Part shown: one piece after another, positions 16,775 through 25,317 of the stretch
Numbering within the stretch: position 1 is the stretch's first letter
Layout: every line of letters starts with the position of its first letter
Origin: Paraburkholderia bryophila
Lineage (GTDB): Bacteria; Pseudomonadota; Gammaproteobacteria; Burkholderiales; Burkholderiaceae
NCBI RefSeq assembly: GCF_013409255.1
Contig: NZ_JACCAS010000001.1
Span: 248,001-312,000 of the forward strand
DNA length: 64,000 nt
Direction of reading: 5' to 3'
Position numbers and translations under genes: made by a program
Notes under the pieces: generated by a model
What the model was told of the DNA's origin: nothing
Seen by the model: the letters and a program-made list of their open reading frames with translations, nothing else
The model's database searches: none

Positions 16775-17908
16775 ATGACAGCAGCACCCGTGAAGATCGA
16801 CAGCGTGGAGACGATCCTCGTCGACGTGCCGACGATTCGCCCGCACCGCCTCTCGGTCGCGACAATGAATTGCCAGACCCTCGTGCTGGTGCGCATTCGT
16901 TGCGCCGACGGCATTGTCGGTGTCGGTGAAGGCACTACCATCGGCGGGCTCGCGTATGGCGAGGAGAGCCCCGAGAGCATCAAGATCAATATCGACACCT
17001 ATTTCGCGCCCCTGCTCAAAGGGCGGGACGTCACGCGCCCAGGCGCCGCGATGGCGAACGTACGCACGCTGTTCCAGGGCAACCGGTTTGCGAAATCCGC
17101 GCTGGAAACCGCGTTGTTCGACGCGCACGCGCAGCGCCTCGGCGTGCCCTTGTCGGAGCTGTTCGGCGGCCGCGTGCGGGATTCCGTCGAGGTCGCGTGG
17201 ACGCTCGCGAGCGGCGACACGCAGCGCGATATCGACGAAGCCGCGCGCGTCTACGAGGCCAAACGGCATCGTATTTTCAAGCTGAAAATCGGCGCCCGCG
17301 CATTGGCCGACGACGTTGCGCATGTCGTCGCGATTGGCCGGGCGCTCGAAGGCCGCGGCGAAGTGCGGGTCGACGTGAACCAGGCGTGGAGTGAAACCGA
17401 AGCAATCTGGGCCGCGCGCCGTTTCGCCGACGCCGGCGTGACGCTGATCGAGCAGCCGATCGCGGCGCACAACCGCGCGGGCCTCAAACGCCTGACCGAC
17501 CTCGCCATCGTGCCGATCATGGCCGACGAAGCGCTGCACGGTCCCGCCGATGCGTTCGCTCTCGCGAGCGAGCGCGCCGCCGACGTCTTCGCGGTGAAGA
17601 TCGCGCAGTCGGGCGGTCTGGCCGGCGCGTCGCAAGTGGCCGCGATTGCGGCGGCCGCGCATCTCGATCTCTACGGCGGCACCATGCTCGAAGGCGCGGT
17701 GGGCACGATGGCCTCCGCGCAACTCTTCAGCACCTTCGGCGAGCTGAAGTGGGGCACCGAGCTGTTCGGACCGTTGCTGCTCACCGAAGAAATTCTCACC
17801 GAACCGCTGCGCTACGAGAACTTCGCGCTGCATCTGCCTGACGGTCCCGGTCTGGGCATCGCGCTCGACTGGGACAAGATCGACCGCCTGCGGCGCGCCA
17901 CGCACTAG
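16775..17908 (+). CDS. catB: Muconate cycloisomerase CatB
   Basis: CatB converts cis,cis-muconate to muconolactone in the catechol branch of the beta-ketoadipate pathway. The 377-residue protein is an enolase-superfamily member with the muconate-lactonizing pattern. The catalytic lysine pair lies in FKLKIG (near 169), and the metal ligands are in VDVNQAW, IEQPIAAHN and MADEALHG. A C-terminal lysine lies in FAVKIAQSGG. The length is normal. catA follows 100 bp downstream on the same strand. catC (muconolactone isomerase), commonly part of this operon, is not found in the window. Confidence 0.94.
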   Translation: MTAAPVKIDSVETILVDVPTIRPHRLSVATMNCQTLVLVRIRCADGIVGVGEGTTIGGLAYGEESPESIKINIDTYFAPLLKGRDVTRPGAAMANVRTLFQGNRFAKSALETALFDAHAQRLGVPLSELFGGRVRDSVEVAWTLASGDTQRDIDEAARVYEAKRHRIFKLKIGARALADDVAHVVAIGRALEGRGEVRVDVNQAWSETEAIWAARRFADAGVTLIEQPIAAHNRAGLKRLTDLAIVPIMADEALHGPADAFALASERAADVFAVKIAQSGGLAGASQVAAIAAAAHLDLYGGTMLEGAVGTMASAQLFSTFGELKWGTELFGPLLLTEEILTEPLRYENFALHLPDGPGLGIALDWDKIDRLRRATH

Positions 17909-18007
17909 CGCTTCGCCGCTCAGCGTTACCCGCATCAGCACCCGCATCAGTACGCACGGAAGGCTCATCCGCTAGCCATCCAGAACATCAAACGAAGGAG
18001 ATACCCC

Positions 18008-18916
18008 ATGAACCCGCAAGCCATCGACGCCCTGCTGCAAAAGATCAACGACAGCGCCAGCCGCGAGGGCAATCCGCGCGCGAAGCAGATCGTCCACCGG
18101 ATCGTGCGCGATCTATTCCATACGATCGAAGACCTCGACGTGCAGCCCGACGAATTCTGGACCGCGCTGAACTATCTCGGCGAAGCCGGTAAGAGCGGCG
18201 AACTGGGATTGCTGGCTGCGGGTCTAGGCTTCGAGCATTTTCTCGATCTGCGTCTGGACGAAGCGGAGGCGAAGGCGGGCATCGAGGGCGGCACGCCGCG
18301 CACGATCGAAGGTCCGTTGTATGTGGCGGGCGCGCCGCTGTCGGAAGGGCACGCGCGCCTCGACGACGGCACCGATCCGGGCCAGACGCTGGTGATGCGC
18401 GGCCGCGTGCTCGGCGAAGGCGGCCAGCCGCTGGCTCATGCGCTGGTCGAGGTGTGGCACGCGAATCATCTCGGCAACTACTCGTACTTCGACAAATCGC
18501 AGCCGGCCTTCAATCTGCGCCGCTCCATTCGTACCGATGCCGAGGGCAGGTACAGCTTTCGCAGCGTCGTACCGGTGGGCTATAGCGTGCCGCCGCAAGG
18601 TCAGACGCAATTGCTGCTCGACCAGTTGGGTCGGCATGGGCATCGACCGGCGCATATCCACTTCTTTATTTCCGCGCCGGGTTGTCGCAAGCTGACCACG
18701 CAGATCAATATCGACGGCGATCCGTATCTGTGGGACGACTTCGCGTTCGCCACGCGTGAGGGTCTCGTGCCGGCCGTCAAACAGGCCGAAGGCGTGGAAG
18801 GTCAGGCGTATGGTGTGGACGGTCGGTTCGCGCTGATCGATTTCGACTTCACGTTGTTCAAGGAGCGCGACAACCTGCCGGATGCCGAAGTGGAGCGTGT
18901 GCGCGCCGAAGCGTGA
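18008..18916 (+). CDS. catA: Catechol 1,2-dioxygenase CatA
   Basis: CatA cleaves catechol between its hydroxyls (intradiol) to cis,cis-muconate, the substrate of CatB. The 302-residue protein shows the N-terminal helical dimer domain (residues 1-100) and the intradiol core. The iron ligands are visible as tyrosines in GNYSYFD and VGYSVPPQG and histidines in RPAHIHFF. A strong AAGGAG site precedes the ATG. The stop codon lies inside the first unit of a degenerate 15-bp repeat tract that fills the gap to the next gene. Confidence 0.95.
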   Translation: MNPQAIDALLQKINDSASREGNPRAKQIVHRIVRDLFHTIEDLDVQPDEFWTALNYLGEAGKSGELGLLAAGLGFEHFLDLRLDEAEAKAGIEGGTPRTIEGPLYVAGAPLSEGHARLDDGTDPGQTLVMRGRVLGEGGQPLAHALVEVWHANHLGNYSYFDKSQPAFNLRRSIRTDAEGRYSFRSVVPVGYSVPPQGQTQLLLDQLGRHGHRPAHIHFFISAPGCRKLTTQINIDGDPYLWDDFAFATREGLVPAVKQAEGVEGQAYGVDGRFALIDFDFTLFKERDNLPDAEVERVRAEA

Positions 18917-19029
18917 GGCTTCAACGCATGGGGCCTCGCGAAATGTGAGGCCTTGAAGCGCGTGACCTCGAAGCATGCGACCTCGAAGCGTAAGGCCTCA
19001 AAACGTGTGACCTCAACGCGTGCAAGCTC
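18908..19029. repeat. Degenerate 15-bp tandem repeat between catA and a convergent LysR gene
   Basis: Eight units of about 15 bp, with consensus GAAGCGTGNGACCTC, run from the last codons of catA to the stop codon of the LysR gene. Examples are GAAGCGCGTGACCTC, GAAGCATGCGACCTC and GAAGCGTAAGGCCTC. The third unit is 17 bp. The first unit supplies the catA stop codon and the last reaches the LysR stop codon. I see no protein that would use it; one frame would read as 5-residue repeats such as KRVTS-KHATS-KRKAS. Confidence 0.8.
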
Positions 19030-19912
19030 ACAGCCCCGCCAGATGCTCCACGAGCGCCTTCTCCGCGCGTGGCATCGCGTCCCGGTCGCGCATGCAGATC
19101 AGCAACTGGCGGGTCGCCCAGCTATCGGCGAGTTCGATCGTGCTGATGCCGGGCGTGTCGCGATAGCGCCGCGCCGCCGCGGCCGACACGATACCGATGC
19201 CGGCACCTTGCTCGACCATGCAGCAGACGCCGTCGAAGGTCCGCATATGGGTGCGGAAACTGAGCGTGCGGCCGGCCATCAGCGCTCGCTCGCCGAGGTA
19301 GGCCTGCAACGCGCTGTCCGCGCTCAGGCCGATAAATTCCCGCCCGGCGACCTCCGCCAGCGTGGTGCTGGCCAACTGCGCGAGCGGATCGTCGCGGCTC
19401 GCGATCAGCACCAGTTTGTCGACCGCGAACGGTAGCGTCTGCAATGCGCCGTGTTCGACCGCATCGGAAATGATGCCGATCTCCGCCGCGCCGGTCAGCA
19501 CCGCTTTCACCGTCTCGCTGCTTTGGCGTTCCTTCAGATCGATCTGCACGTTCGGGTGATCGCGCAGAAATCGGCCGATTGGCGACGGCAGAAACTCGGT
19601 GATCGCCGCAGAATTGGTCCACAGGCGAATGCAGGCTTTGCGGCCTTCCTGATGCTCGCCGAGCTCGCCCTGCATCCGTTCGATCTGGCCGAGCACGAGC
19701 CGCGCGTGATGCGCGAGCGTGTCGCCGGTCGGCGTCGATTCCACCCCGCGCCGGCCGCGTTCGAGCAGGGGCATGCCGAGCGTGTCTTCCATGCCGCGCA
19801 GCCGCGCGCTCGCCGACGGCAGCGACAGGTTCGCGCGTGCCGCGCCGTGGGTGATGCTGCCGGTTTCGAGGATGTAGAGAAACAGCCGTAGGTCGACGAG
19901 ATCGAAGCGCAT
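19028..19912 (-). CDS. LysR-type transcriptional regulator
   Basis: This is a 294-residue LysR protein with the HTH near residues 1-60 (DLVDLRLFLYILETGSITHG, LPSASARLRGMEDTLGMPLLERG) and a periplasmic-binding-like effector domain (AAEIGIISDAVEHGALQTLPF, GIGIVSAAAARRY). It lacks the blocks typical of CatM/BenM, so despite lying next to catA it is a weaker candidate for muconate response than the gene at 7691-8578. It is convergent with catA and has no divergent target beyond a small gene 248 bp away. Its upstream region contains two GCCTGGATT direct repeats (19963 and 19974). Confidence 0.88.
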   Translation of the reverse strand: MRFDLVDLRLFLYILETGSITHGAARANLSLPSASARLRGMEDTLGMPLLERGRRGVESTPTGDTLAHHARLVLGQIERMQGELGEHQEGRKACIRLWTNSAAITEFLPSPIGRFLRDHPNVQIDLKERQSSETVKAVLTGAAEIGIISDAVEHGALQTLPFAVDKLVLIASRDDPLAQLASTTLAEVAGREFIGLSADSALQAYLGERALMAGRTLSFRTHMRTFDGVCCMVEQGAGIGIVSAAAARRYRDTPGISTIELADSWATRQLLICMRDRDAMPRAEKALVEHLAGL

Positions 19913-20160
19913 GGAGGGCGTGGAAGTAGATGACGGGTCGCCAGGATTCGGCGTGGGTTTCAGCCTGGATTCTGCCTGGATTTCAGCCTTAGTCCTGGCC
20001 TAAGTCACGGTACGTATCTTACGCATTGTGGGCAGCGTACAGGCAATCGACAATCGCGCTTATCGCGGCAATTTATCTGTCTCCTCGTGCCCGGCATTCA
20101 ACTAATGGCGCGTGCGGTCGTTTAATCAGCAACCGGTCAAAGCAAAGGGGAGGTGAGAAC

Positions 20161-20250
20161 GTGTGGCCCACTATTCTGGATACGTTGGGTGCATTGGCGG
20201 TGCTGGCTAGCGTGGCCGCGCAGATCGCGTTTCTGCGCAGGAAGCCGTGA
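20161..20250 (+). CDS. Putative 29-residue single-pass membrane microprotein
   Basis: A GTG at 20161 follows an unusually strong ribosome-binding site (AAAGGGGAGGTGAG) at a suitable distance. The 30-codon frame encodes one hydrophobic helix (ILDTLGALAVLASVAAQIAFL) with a basic end (RRKP). A longer reading from 20026 would add residues that look non-coding. I do not recognise the protein. It stands alone between two minus-strand LysR genes. Confidence 0.45.
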   Translation: MWPTILDTLGALAVLASVAAQIAFLRRKP

Positions 20251-20311
20251 AGCCGAAAAACGCTGAAGCGCCGTAAAACGCCAAACCACTGCAACAGCTC
20301 ACGGTTTGCGC

Positions 20312-21280
20312 TCAACGCGGCGCGAGCCGCTCCGGCAGCGCATAGCGCTGCATCGTGCGCTCCATACCGTCGAGAAACGCCTGCTCGGCGGCATTCATCT
20401 TGCGCGCGCGCAGCCACAGCAGATCGATATCGACATCGACCAGACCTTCATCCGGCGGCAGGCGCCACAACCGCTGTTGCGCGAGATCGTCGCGCACGAT
20501 GTGCTCCGGCAAACAGCCGATGCCGTAACCCGCGAAGATCAGCCGCCGCACTTCGTCGAGACTCGGCGACGCGGCCACGATACGCCCTGTGAAACCGCGC
20601 TGATCGCGAAACACCGTGAGCGGCGACAGGCTGTCGCCGATCTGGTCGCTGGTGAACGACACGAAATTTTCCGCCAGCAACTGATCGATCGACAACGCAT
20701 GCCGCCCGAACAGCCGATGATGCCGGCCGCAGAAAAGCGCATACCGTTGCCGCAGAAAACAGCGCTGTTCGAGTTTGTCGACCGGCGTGCGGCACAGTCC
20801 GAGCCCGGCGGTCGCGGTCTTCTGCAACAGCGACGAGATGATGTCCGACGAACGCATCACCTCGATCTGGAAATCCACCCGCGGATAGGTCTTGTGGAAT
20901 TCCGCGAGGAATTCGTCGTAGACGCCCGAGTCGATCCGGCTCACGGTCAGCAGCCGGATCGAACCGGTGATGTCGTCGCTGCGATCGTCGAGTTCGGTTT
21001 CGAGCCGTGACATGTGGCCGTAGATATCGCTCGCGATCCGATACACCTCTTCACCGGCGCGCGTGGGTTCGAAGTGCGGACCACGGCGCTGGATCAGCGT
21101 GCGCCCGAGCGTGTCTTCGAGCCGCTTGAGCGCCTGGCTGACCGCCGGTTGCGTGAGATGCAAACGCGCGGCGGCGCGACTCACGCTGCGCTCCTGCATG
21201 ATCACCAGAAAGGTGCGCAGCAGGTTCCAGTCGAGCCGGTCGTTCAGAAAACGCGTGACGTCCGCGCGCAGTTGGGTCAT
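20312..21280 (-). CDS. LysR-type regulator divergent from an MHS transporter operon
   Basis: This 322-residue protein has a LysR HTH displaced to about residues 17-75 (LDWNLLRTFLVIMQERSVSRAAARLHLTQPAVSQALKRLE), after a 15-residue leader, and a normal effector domain. It is divergent from the transporter-hydrolase-deacetylase operon starting at 21430, with 149 bp between them. That gap contains an AT-rich TATAA-N7-TTATA palindrome typical of LysR boxes, so this is the probable regulator of the operon. The inducer is unknown. Confidence 0.88.
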   Translation of the reverse strand: MTQLRADVTRFLNDRLDWNLLRTFLVIMQERSVSRAAARLHLTQPAVSQALKRLEDTLGRTLIQRRGPHFEPTRAGEEVYRIASDIYGHMSRLETELDDRSDDITGSIRLLTVSRIDSGVYDEFLAEFHKTYPRVDFQIEVMRSSDIISSLLQKTATAGLGLCRTPVDKLEQRCFLRQRYALFCGRHHRLFGRHALSIDQLLAENFVSFTSDQIGDSLSPLTVFRDQRGFTGRIVAASPSLDEVRRLIFAGYGIGCLPEHIVRDDLAQQRLWRLPPDEGLVDVDIDLLWLRARKMNAAEQAFLDGMERTMQRYALPERLAPR

Positions 21281-21317
21281 CGGTTCGCCTCAGTGGGTCG
21301 GCAAGGTACTAGCGAGG

Positions 21318-21334
21318 TATAAGCCAGATTTATA
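21318..21334. promoter_or_regulatory. LysR-box palindrome TATAA-N7-TTATA
   Basis: The site lies 37 bp upstream of the minus-strand LysR start and 95 bp upstream of the MHS transporter start, in an AT-rich stretch. It contains the T-N11-A core and has perfect 5-bp arms. A second looser repeat, ATAAAC/GTTTTAT, lies at 21344-21371. They may be the recognition and activation sites of the LysR protein encoded at 20312-21280; this is inference from position and symmetry. Confidence 0.45.
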
Positions 21335-21429
21335 GTCAAGATAATAAACCGAAATTTGACTAATGTTTTATGGATGGCGATAAAAGCCCTCGACAGATAT
21401 CCATCCGGAATAACAACTGAGGAGCCGCC

Positions 21430-22740
21430 ATGAACCCTTCGACCGCCCCGACCCGCCAGCCCGTGCGAGCGGCCAGCGCCGCTTTCATCGGCACCATGAT
21501 CGAGTGGTACGACTTTTATATCTACGCCACGGCCGCCGCGCTGGTGTTCGGCGAGTTGTATTTCCCGTCGCACGATCCGTTCGTCAGCACCATGGCGTCG
21601 TTCGCGACCTTCGCGGTCGGCTTCTTCGCGCGGCCGCTGGGCGGCGTGATTTTCGGCCACCTGGGCGACCGGATCGGCCGCAAGAAGGCGCTGATGACCA
21701 CGCTGATGATGATGGGCGTGGCGACCGTGTGCGTCGGTCTGCTGCCGGCGTACACGAAGGTCGGCATGCTGGCGCCCGTGCTGCTGGTGTTGCTGCGGGT
21801 GGTGCAGGGCATCGCGGTGGGTGGCGAATGGGGCGGCGCCGTGCTGATGGCGGGCGAACACGCGCCGCAAGGGCGGCGCACGTTCTTCGCGTCGTTCGCG
21901 CAACTGGGCAGTCCGGCCGGCCTGATTCTGTCGCTGATCGCGTTTCGCGCCGTGACCGCCATGCCGCACGACGATTTTCTAGCCTACGGTTGGCGTCTGC
22001 CGTTTCTGGCGAGCGCGGTACTGCTCGCGGTCGGCATTTTCATCCGGATGGGCGTGAACGAGTCGCCGGAATTCGCGCGCGAGAAAGCGGCGAAGCGCAC
22101 CGTCGAGTTGCCTATCGCCGAGGTGTTCCGCTCGTCCGGCGCGCTCGTCGCGTTGTGTATCGGCGCGAATACTATCGGGATTGCCGGCGTGTATTTCACC
22201 AACACGTTCATGATTTCGTACACCACGCAGAACGTCGGCGTGTCGAAGTCGCTGATTCTCGATTGTCTGTTCGCGGTGGCGATCATCCAGTTTCTGGTGC
22301 AGCCGCTCGCCGCTTTGCTCGCTGAGAAACTCGGCGCTGCGCGTTTCCTGAAGCTTGCCGCGTTCGCCGCGATGCTGTCGCCGTATCCGATGTTCACGCT
22401 CGTACAGAGCGGCAACCGCGGTTCGATGATCGTCGGTATCGCGCTGGCGGTGGTATGCATGGCAAGCTTTTATTCGGTGATCGCGGGCTTTGTCAGCGGT
22501 GTGTTTCCGGTGCGCGTGCGTTATTCCGCGATCTCATTGTCGTACCAGGTGTGCGGCGCGATTGCCGGTGGTTTGACGCCGCTCGCGGGCACCTGGCTCG
22601 CGCACAAGTTCGTTGGGCAATGGTGGCCGCTGGCGGTGTTTTATACGTGTCTCGCGGGCATCTCGCTGTCGTGCATCGTCGCGCTCGATGCGCTCAAGCA
22701 CCGCCGCGCGGATGCGCCCGAAGCGCTGCCGGCACGTTGA
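21430..22740 (+). CDS. MFS transporter of the metabolite:H+ symporter (MHS) family
   Basis: This 436-residue protein has 12 hydrophobic segments. The family motifs are IGTMIEWYDFYIYATAAALVF (TM1) and the loop 2-3 signature GHLGDRIGRKKAL. LRVVQGIAVGGEWGGAVLM and EHAPQGRRTFFASFAQLGSPAG follow. MHS transporters take up carboxylates, betaines or aromatic acids with protons. A GGAG site precedes the ATG. Twenty bases separate it from the amidohydrolase gene, so the two are co-transcribed. The substrate is probably the compound that the two downstream hydrolases process. Confidence 0.92.
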   Translation: MNPSTAPTRQPVRAASAAFIGTMIEWYDFYIYATAAALVFGELYFPSHDPFVSTMASFATFAVGFFARPLGGVIFGHLGDRIGRKKALMTTLMMMGVATVCVGLLPAYTKVGMLAPVLLVLLRVVQGIAVGGEWGGAVLMAGEHAPQGRRTFFASFAQLGSPAGLILSLIAFRAVTAMPHDDFLAYGWRLPFLASAVLLAVGIFIRMGVNESPEFAREKAAKRTVELPIAEVFRSSGALVALCIGANTIGIAGVYFTNTFMISYTTQNVGVSKSLILDCLFAVAIIQFLVQPLAALLAEKLGAARFLKLAAFAAMLSPYPMFTLVQSGNRGSMIVGIALAVVCMASFYSVIAGFVSGVFPVRVRYSAISLSYQVCGAIAGGLTPLAGTWLAHKFVGQWWPLAVFYTCLAGISLSCIVALDALKHRRADAPEALPAR

Positions 22741-22759
22741 ATCGAAGAGGACAATCGCG

Positions 22760-24007
22760 ATGTTGAAAGTCGATGGACAACGCCTGTGGGCGAGTTTGAT
22801 GGAGATGGCGCAAGTGGGCGCGACCGCGCGTGGCGGCGTGCGCCGGCTGGCGCTGACGGAGGAAGATCGGCGCGGCCGCGCGCGGTTCGCCGAATGGTGC
22901 GAAGCGGCCGGCATGACGATGCGCTCCGATGCGGTCGGCAACCTGTTCGCGCGCCGTGAAGGCACGGATGCGGATGCGAAGCCGATCCTGATCGGCAGCC
23001 ACCTGGATACGCAACCCGAGGGCGGCCGTTTCGACGGTGTGTATGGCGTGCTGGCCGGTCTCGAAGTCGTGCGCTCGCTGAATGAACAGGGGATCCACAC
23101 GCACCATCCGATCGAGGTCGTGTCGTGGACCAACGAGGAAGGCGCGCGTTTCACGCCGGCAATGCTGGGCTCCGCGGTGTTCGTCGGCGCGACGCCGTTG
23201 GTCGACGCGTTGCGCACGCAGGACGCGCAAGGCGTGACGCTCGCCGAAGCGCTCGAAGCGTGCGGCTGCACGAGCGACGCCAAACAATTGACGACGCACG
23301 ACGTCGAAGCCTATTTCGAGGCCCATATCGAACAGGGGCCGATTCTCGAAAGCCACGGTCATCCGATTGGCGTCGTGACCGGCGGGCAATCGATCCGCTG
23401 GCTCGATATCGAAGTGACCGGCATCGCCGCGCATGCGGGCACTACGCCGATGCCTTACCGCAAGGACGCGTTCTTCGCAGCCTCGGCGATGGCGCTCGAA
23501 CTCGAAGCCCTCGCCGGGCGTTACGCGCCTCAGGGGCTAGTCACGATCGGCCAGATCGACGTGCCGAATTCGTCGCGCAATACGATTGCGGGCAAGGTGG
23601 CGTTCACCGTCGACCTGCGTCATCCCGACGACACGAAGATCGACGCGATGGAGCGCGACGTGCGCGCCGCCTTCGAGCGCGTCGCCGCGCAGCGCGGTGT
23701 GCAAGCGTCGATCTCGACCTACTGGACCAGTCCCGCGACGCCGTTCGATCCGGCCTGCGTGGCGCTGGTCGAGGACGCCACGCGGCAGCTCGGCTATACC
23801 TATGAGCGTATCGTCAGCGGTGCGGGGCATGATGCGATTCATCTGGCGCGCCACGTGCCGACCGCGATGGTCTTCATTCCGTGCGTGGACGGTCTCTCGC
23901 ACAACGAAGCCGAAGACGCGTTGCCCGCCGATGTGACCGCCGGCGCGAATGTGTTGCTCAATGCGGTGCTGGCGCGCGCGAAAGTGGCCGCGCCGGTGCT
24001 TGCATGA
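22760..24007 (+). CDS. M20-family Zn-dependent amidohydrolase (N-carbamoyl-amino acid hydrolase/allantoate amidohydrolase type)
   Basis: This 415-residue protein belongs to the AllC/HyuC/beta-ureidopropionase group. Metal-binding and catalytic motifs are GSHLDTQPEGGRFDGVYG, WTNEEGARF, EAHIEQGPILE, GIAAHAGTTPMPYRKD and SGAGHDAIHLA. These enzymes hydrolyse N-carbamoyl or ureido groups, or other amide bonds, in the cytoplasm. The ATG at 22760 follows an AGAGGA site 20 bases after the transporter stop codon. The exact substrate cannot be assigned; it could be an N-carbamoyl amino acid, a ureido acid or an amide. Confidence 0.9.
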   Translation: MLKVDGQRLWASLMEMAQVGATARGGVRRLALTEEDRRGRARFAEWCEAAGMTMRSDAVGNLFARREGTDADAKPILIGSHLDTQPEGGRFDGVYGVLAGLEVVRSLNEQGIHTHHPIEVVSWTNEEGARFTPAMLGSAVFVGATPLVDALRTQDAQGVTLAEALEACGCTSDAKQLTTHDVEAYFEAHIEQGPILESHGHPIGVVTGGQSIRWLDIEVTGIAAHAGTTPMPYRKDAFFAASAMALELEALAGRYAPQGLVTIGQIDVPNSSRNTIAGKVAFTVDLRHPDDTKIDAMERDVRAAFERVAAQRGVQASISTYWTSPATPFDPACVALVEDATRQLGYTYERIVSGAGHDAIHLARHVPTAMVFIPCVDGLSHNEAEDALPADVTAGANVLLNAVLARAKVAAPVLA

Positions 24008-24060
24008 AACATCTGAATGCCTGAACCCGCTTGAACCCGCCTGAACCAAGGAATCTCACG

Positions 24061-25083
24061 ATGCAGACGTTTTTTCATCCGGCGCAGTTGAAGCATCATC
24101 CGCGCAGCTATCTGTCGCGCGGCCAGATGCGCACGCCGCAGGAAGTCCCCGAGCGCGCGTTGCGGCTCGTCGAGGCGGCAAAAAAACTCGGCTTCGACGT
24201 GCGTGAGCCGGCCGATTTCGGCAGCGCGCCGCTCGCTGCCGTGCATGGCATGAACTATCTGCGCTTTCTCGAAGAAGCACACCGAGAGTGGAAAAAGATG
24301 CCCGCGGAGTGGGGCGACGAAGTGATGTCGAACGTGTATATCCGCGAGAACAATCCGCTGCGCGGCGTGCTTGCGCAAGCCGCGCGTTATCTGGCCGATG
24401 GCAGTTGCCCGGTCGGCGAGCACACGTACGAATCGGCCTACTGGTCCGCACAAAGCGCGCTGGCCGGTGCGCAGGCGTTGCTCGACGGCGCGGGCGAAGC
24501 GTACGCGTTGTGCCGTCCGCCGGGGCATCATGCGCGCGCCGAAGCGGCCGGTGGTTTTTGCTATCTGAACAATGCGGCCGTTGCCGCACAGGCGCTGCGC
24601 AAACGGTATGGACGCGTGGCGATTCTCGATACCGACATGCACCACGGGCAGGGAATTCAGGAGATTTTCTACGACCGCGACGACGTGCTGTATGTGTCGA
24701 TTCATGGCGACCCGACCAATTTCTATCCGGTGGTCGCAGGTTTCGACGACGAACGCGGCACGGCGCAAGGCGAGGGCTACAACGTCAATCTGCCGATGCC
24801 GCACGGTTCGCCGGAAGCGGTGTTCTTCGAGCAATTCGATACCGCGCTGGGCGCGCTCGCGCGTTTTCAACCGGATGTGCTGGTGGTCGCGCTCGGCTTC
24901 GACATCTACAAGGACGACCCGCAAGCAATGGTGGCCGTGACGACCGAAGGTTTCGGCGAATTAGGCAGCAAGCTCGGCGGATTGAAACTACCCACGCTGA
25001 TCGTGCAGGAAGGCGGCTATCACATCGAAACGCTGGATGCGAATGCGCGTTCGTTCTTCGGCGGCTTTGCTTCGATGCGTTAA
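24061..25083 (+). CDS. Histone-deacetylase-family hydrolase (acetylpolyamine amidohydrolase type)
   Basis: This 340-residue protein has the arginase/deacetylase fold signatures. PPGHHARAEAAGGFCYLNNA contains the catalytic His pair, DTDMHHGQG carries the Asp/His zinc ligands, and LGFDIYKDDP supplies the third zinc ligand. EGGY carries the transition-state tyrosine. Bacterial members deacetylate N-acetylpolyamines or other acylated amines. It is the third gene of the transporter-amidohydrolase operon. The ATG at 24061 is preceded by AAGGAATC. The context suggests two-step amide cleavage of an imported compound, which is inference. Confidence 0.9.
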   Translation: MQTFFHPAQLKHHPRSYLSRGQMRTPQEVPERALRLVEAAKKLGFDVREPADFGSAPLAAVHGMNYLRFLEEAHREWKKMPAEWGDEVMSNVYIRENNPLRGVLAQAARYLADGSCPVGEHTYESAYWSAQSALAGAQALLDGAGEAYALCRPPGHHARAEAAGGFCYLNNAAVAAQALRKRYGRVAILDTDMHHGQGIQEIFYDRDDVLYVSIHGDPTNFYPVVAGFDDERGTAQGEGYNVNLPMPHGSPEAVFFEQFDTALGALARFQPDVLVVALGFDIYKDDPQAMVAVTTEGFGELGSKLGGLKLPTLIVQEGGYHIETLDANARSFFGGFASMR

Positions 25084-25317
25084 TGTAATCGGATCGATAA
25101 CATTTTTCCGGGCGCAACGCGTAACGCTTGCGCCACCCGTTTCCGATTGTTCTGCTCAAGCGACGTATCTGTTCGTTTACAACCGCTTTATCCGCGACGC
25201 ATACCCGCCTACATTGCTTCCAGTGACAGCGCCATTGCATCTCCGGCTTCATCGGGGTCAGTACCGCGACTCTTCGCGGCAACCGGCCGGCGCGAAACCC
25301 AGTTAAAGGAAACGATC

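Noticed and set aside
18953..19435. 160-residue plus-strand frame with KRVTS-type repeats
   Set aside because: It reads through the 15-bp DNA repeat into antisense of the LysR gene; only the DNA repeat is real.
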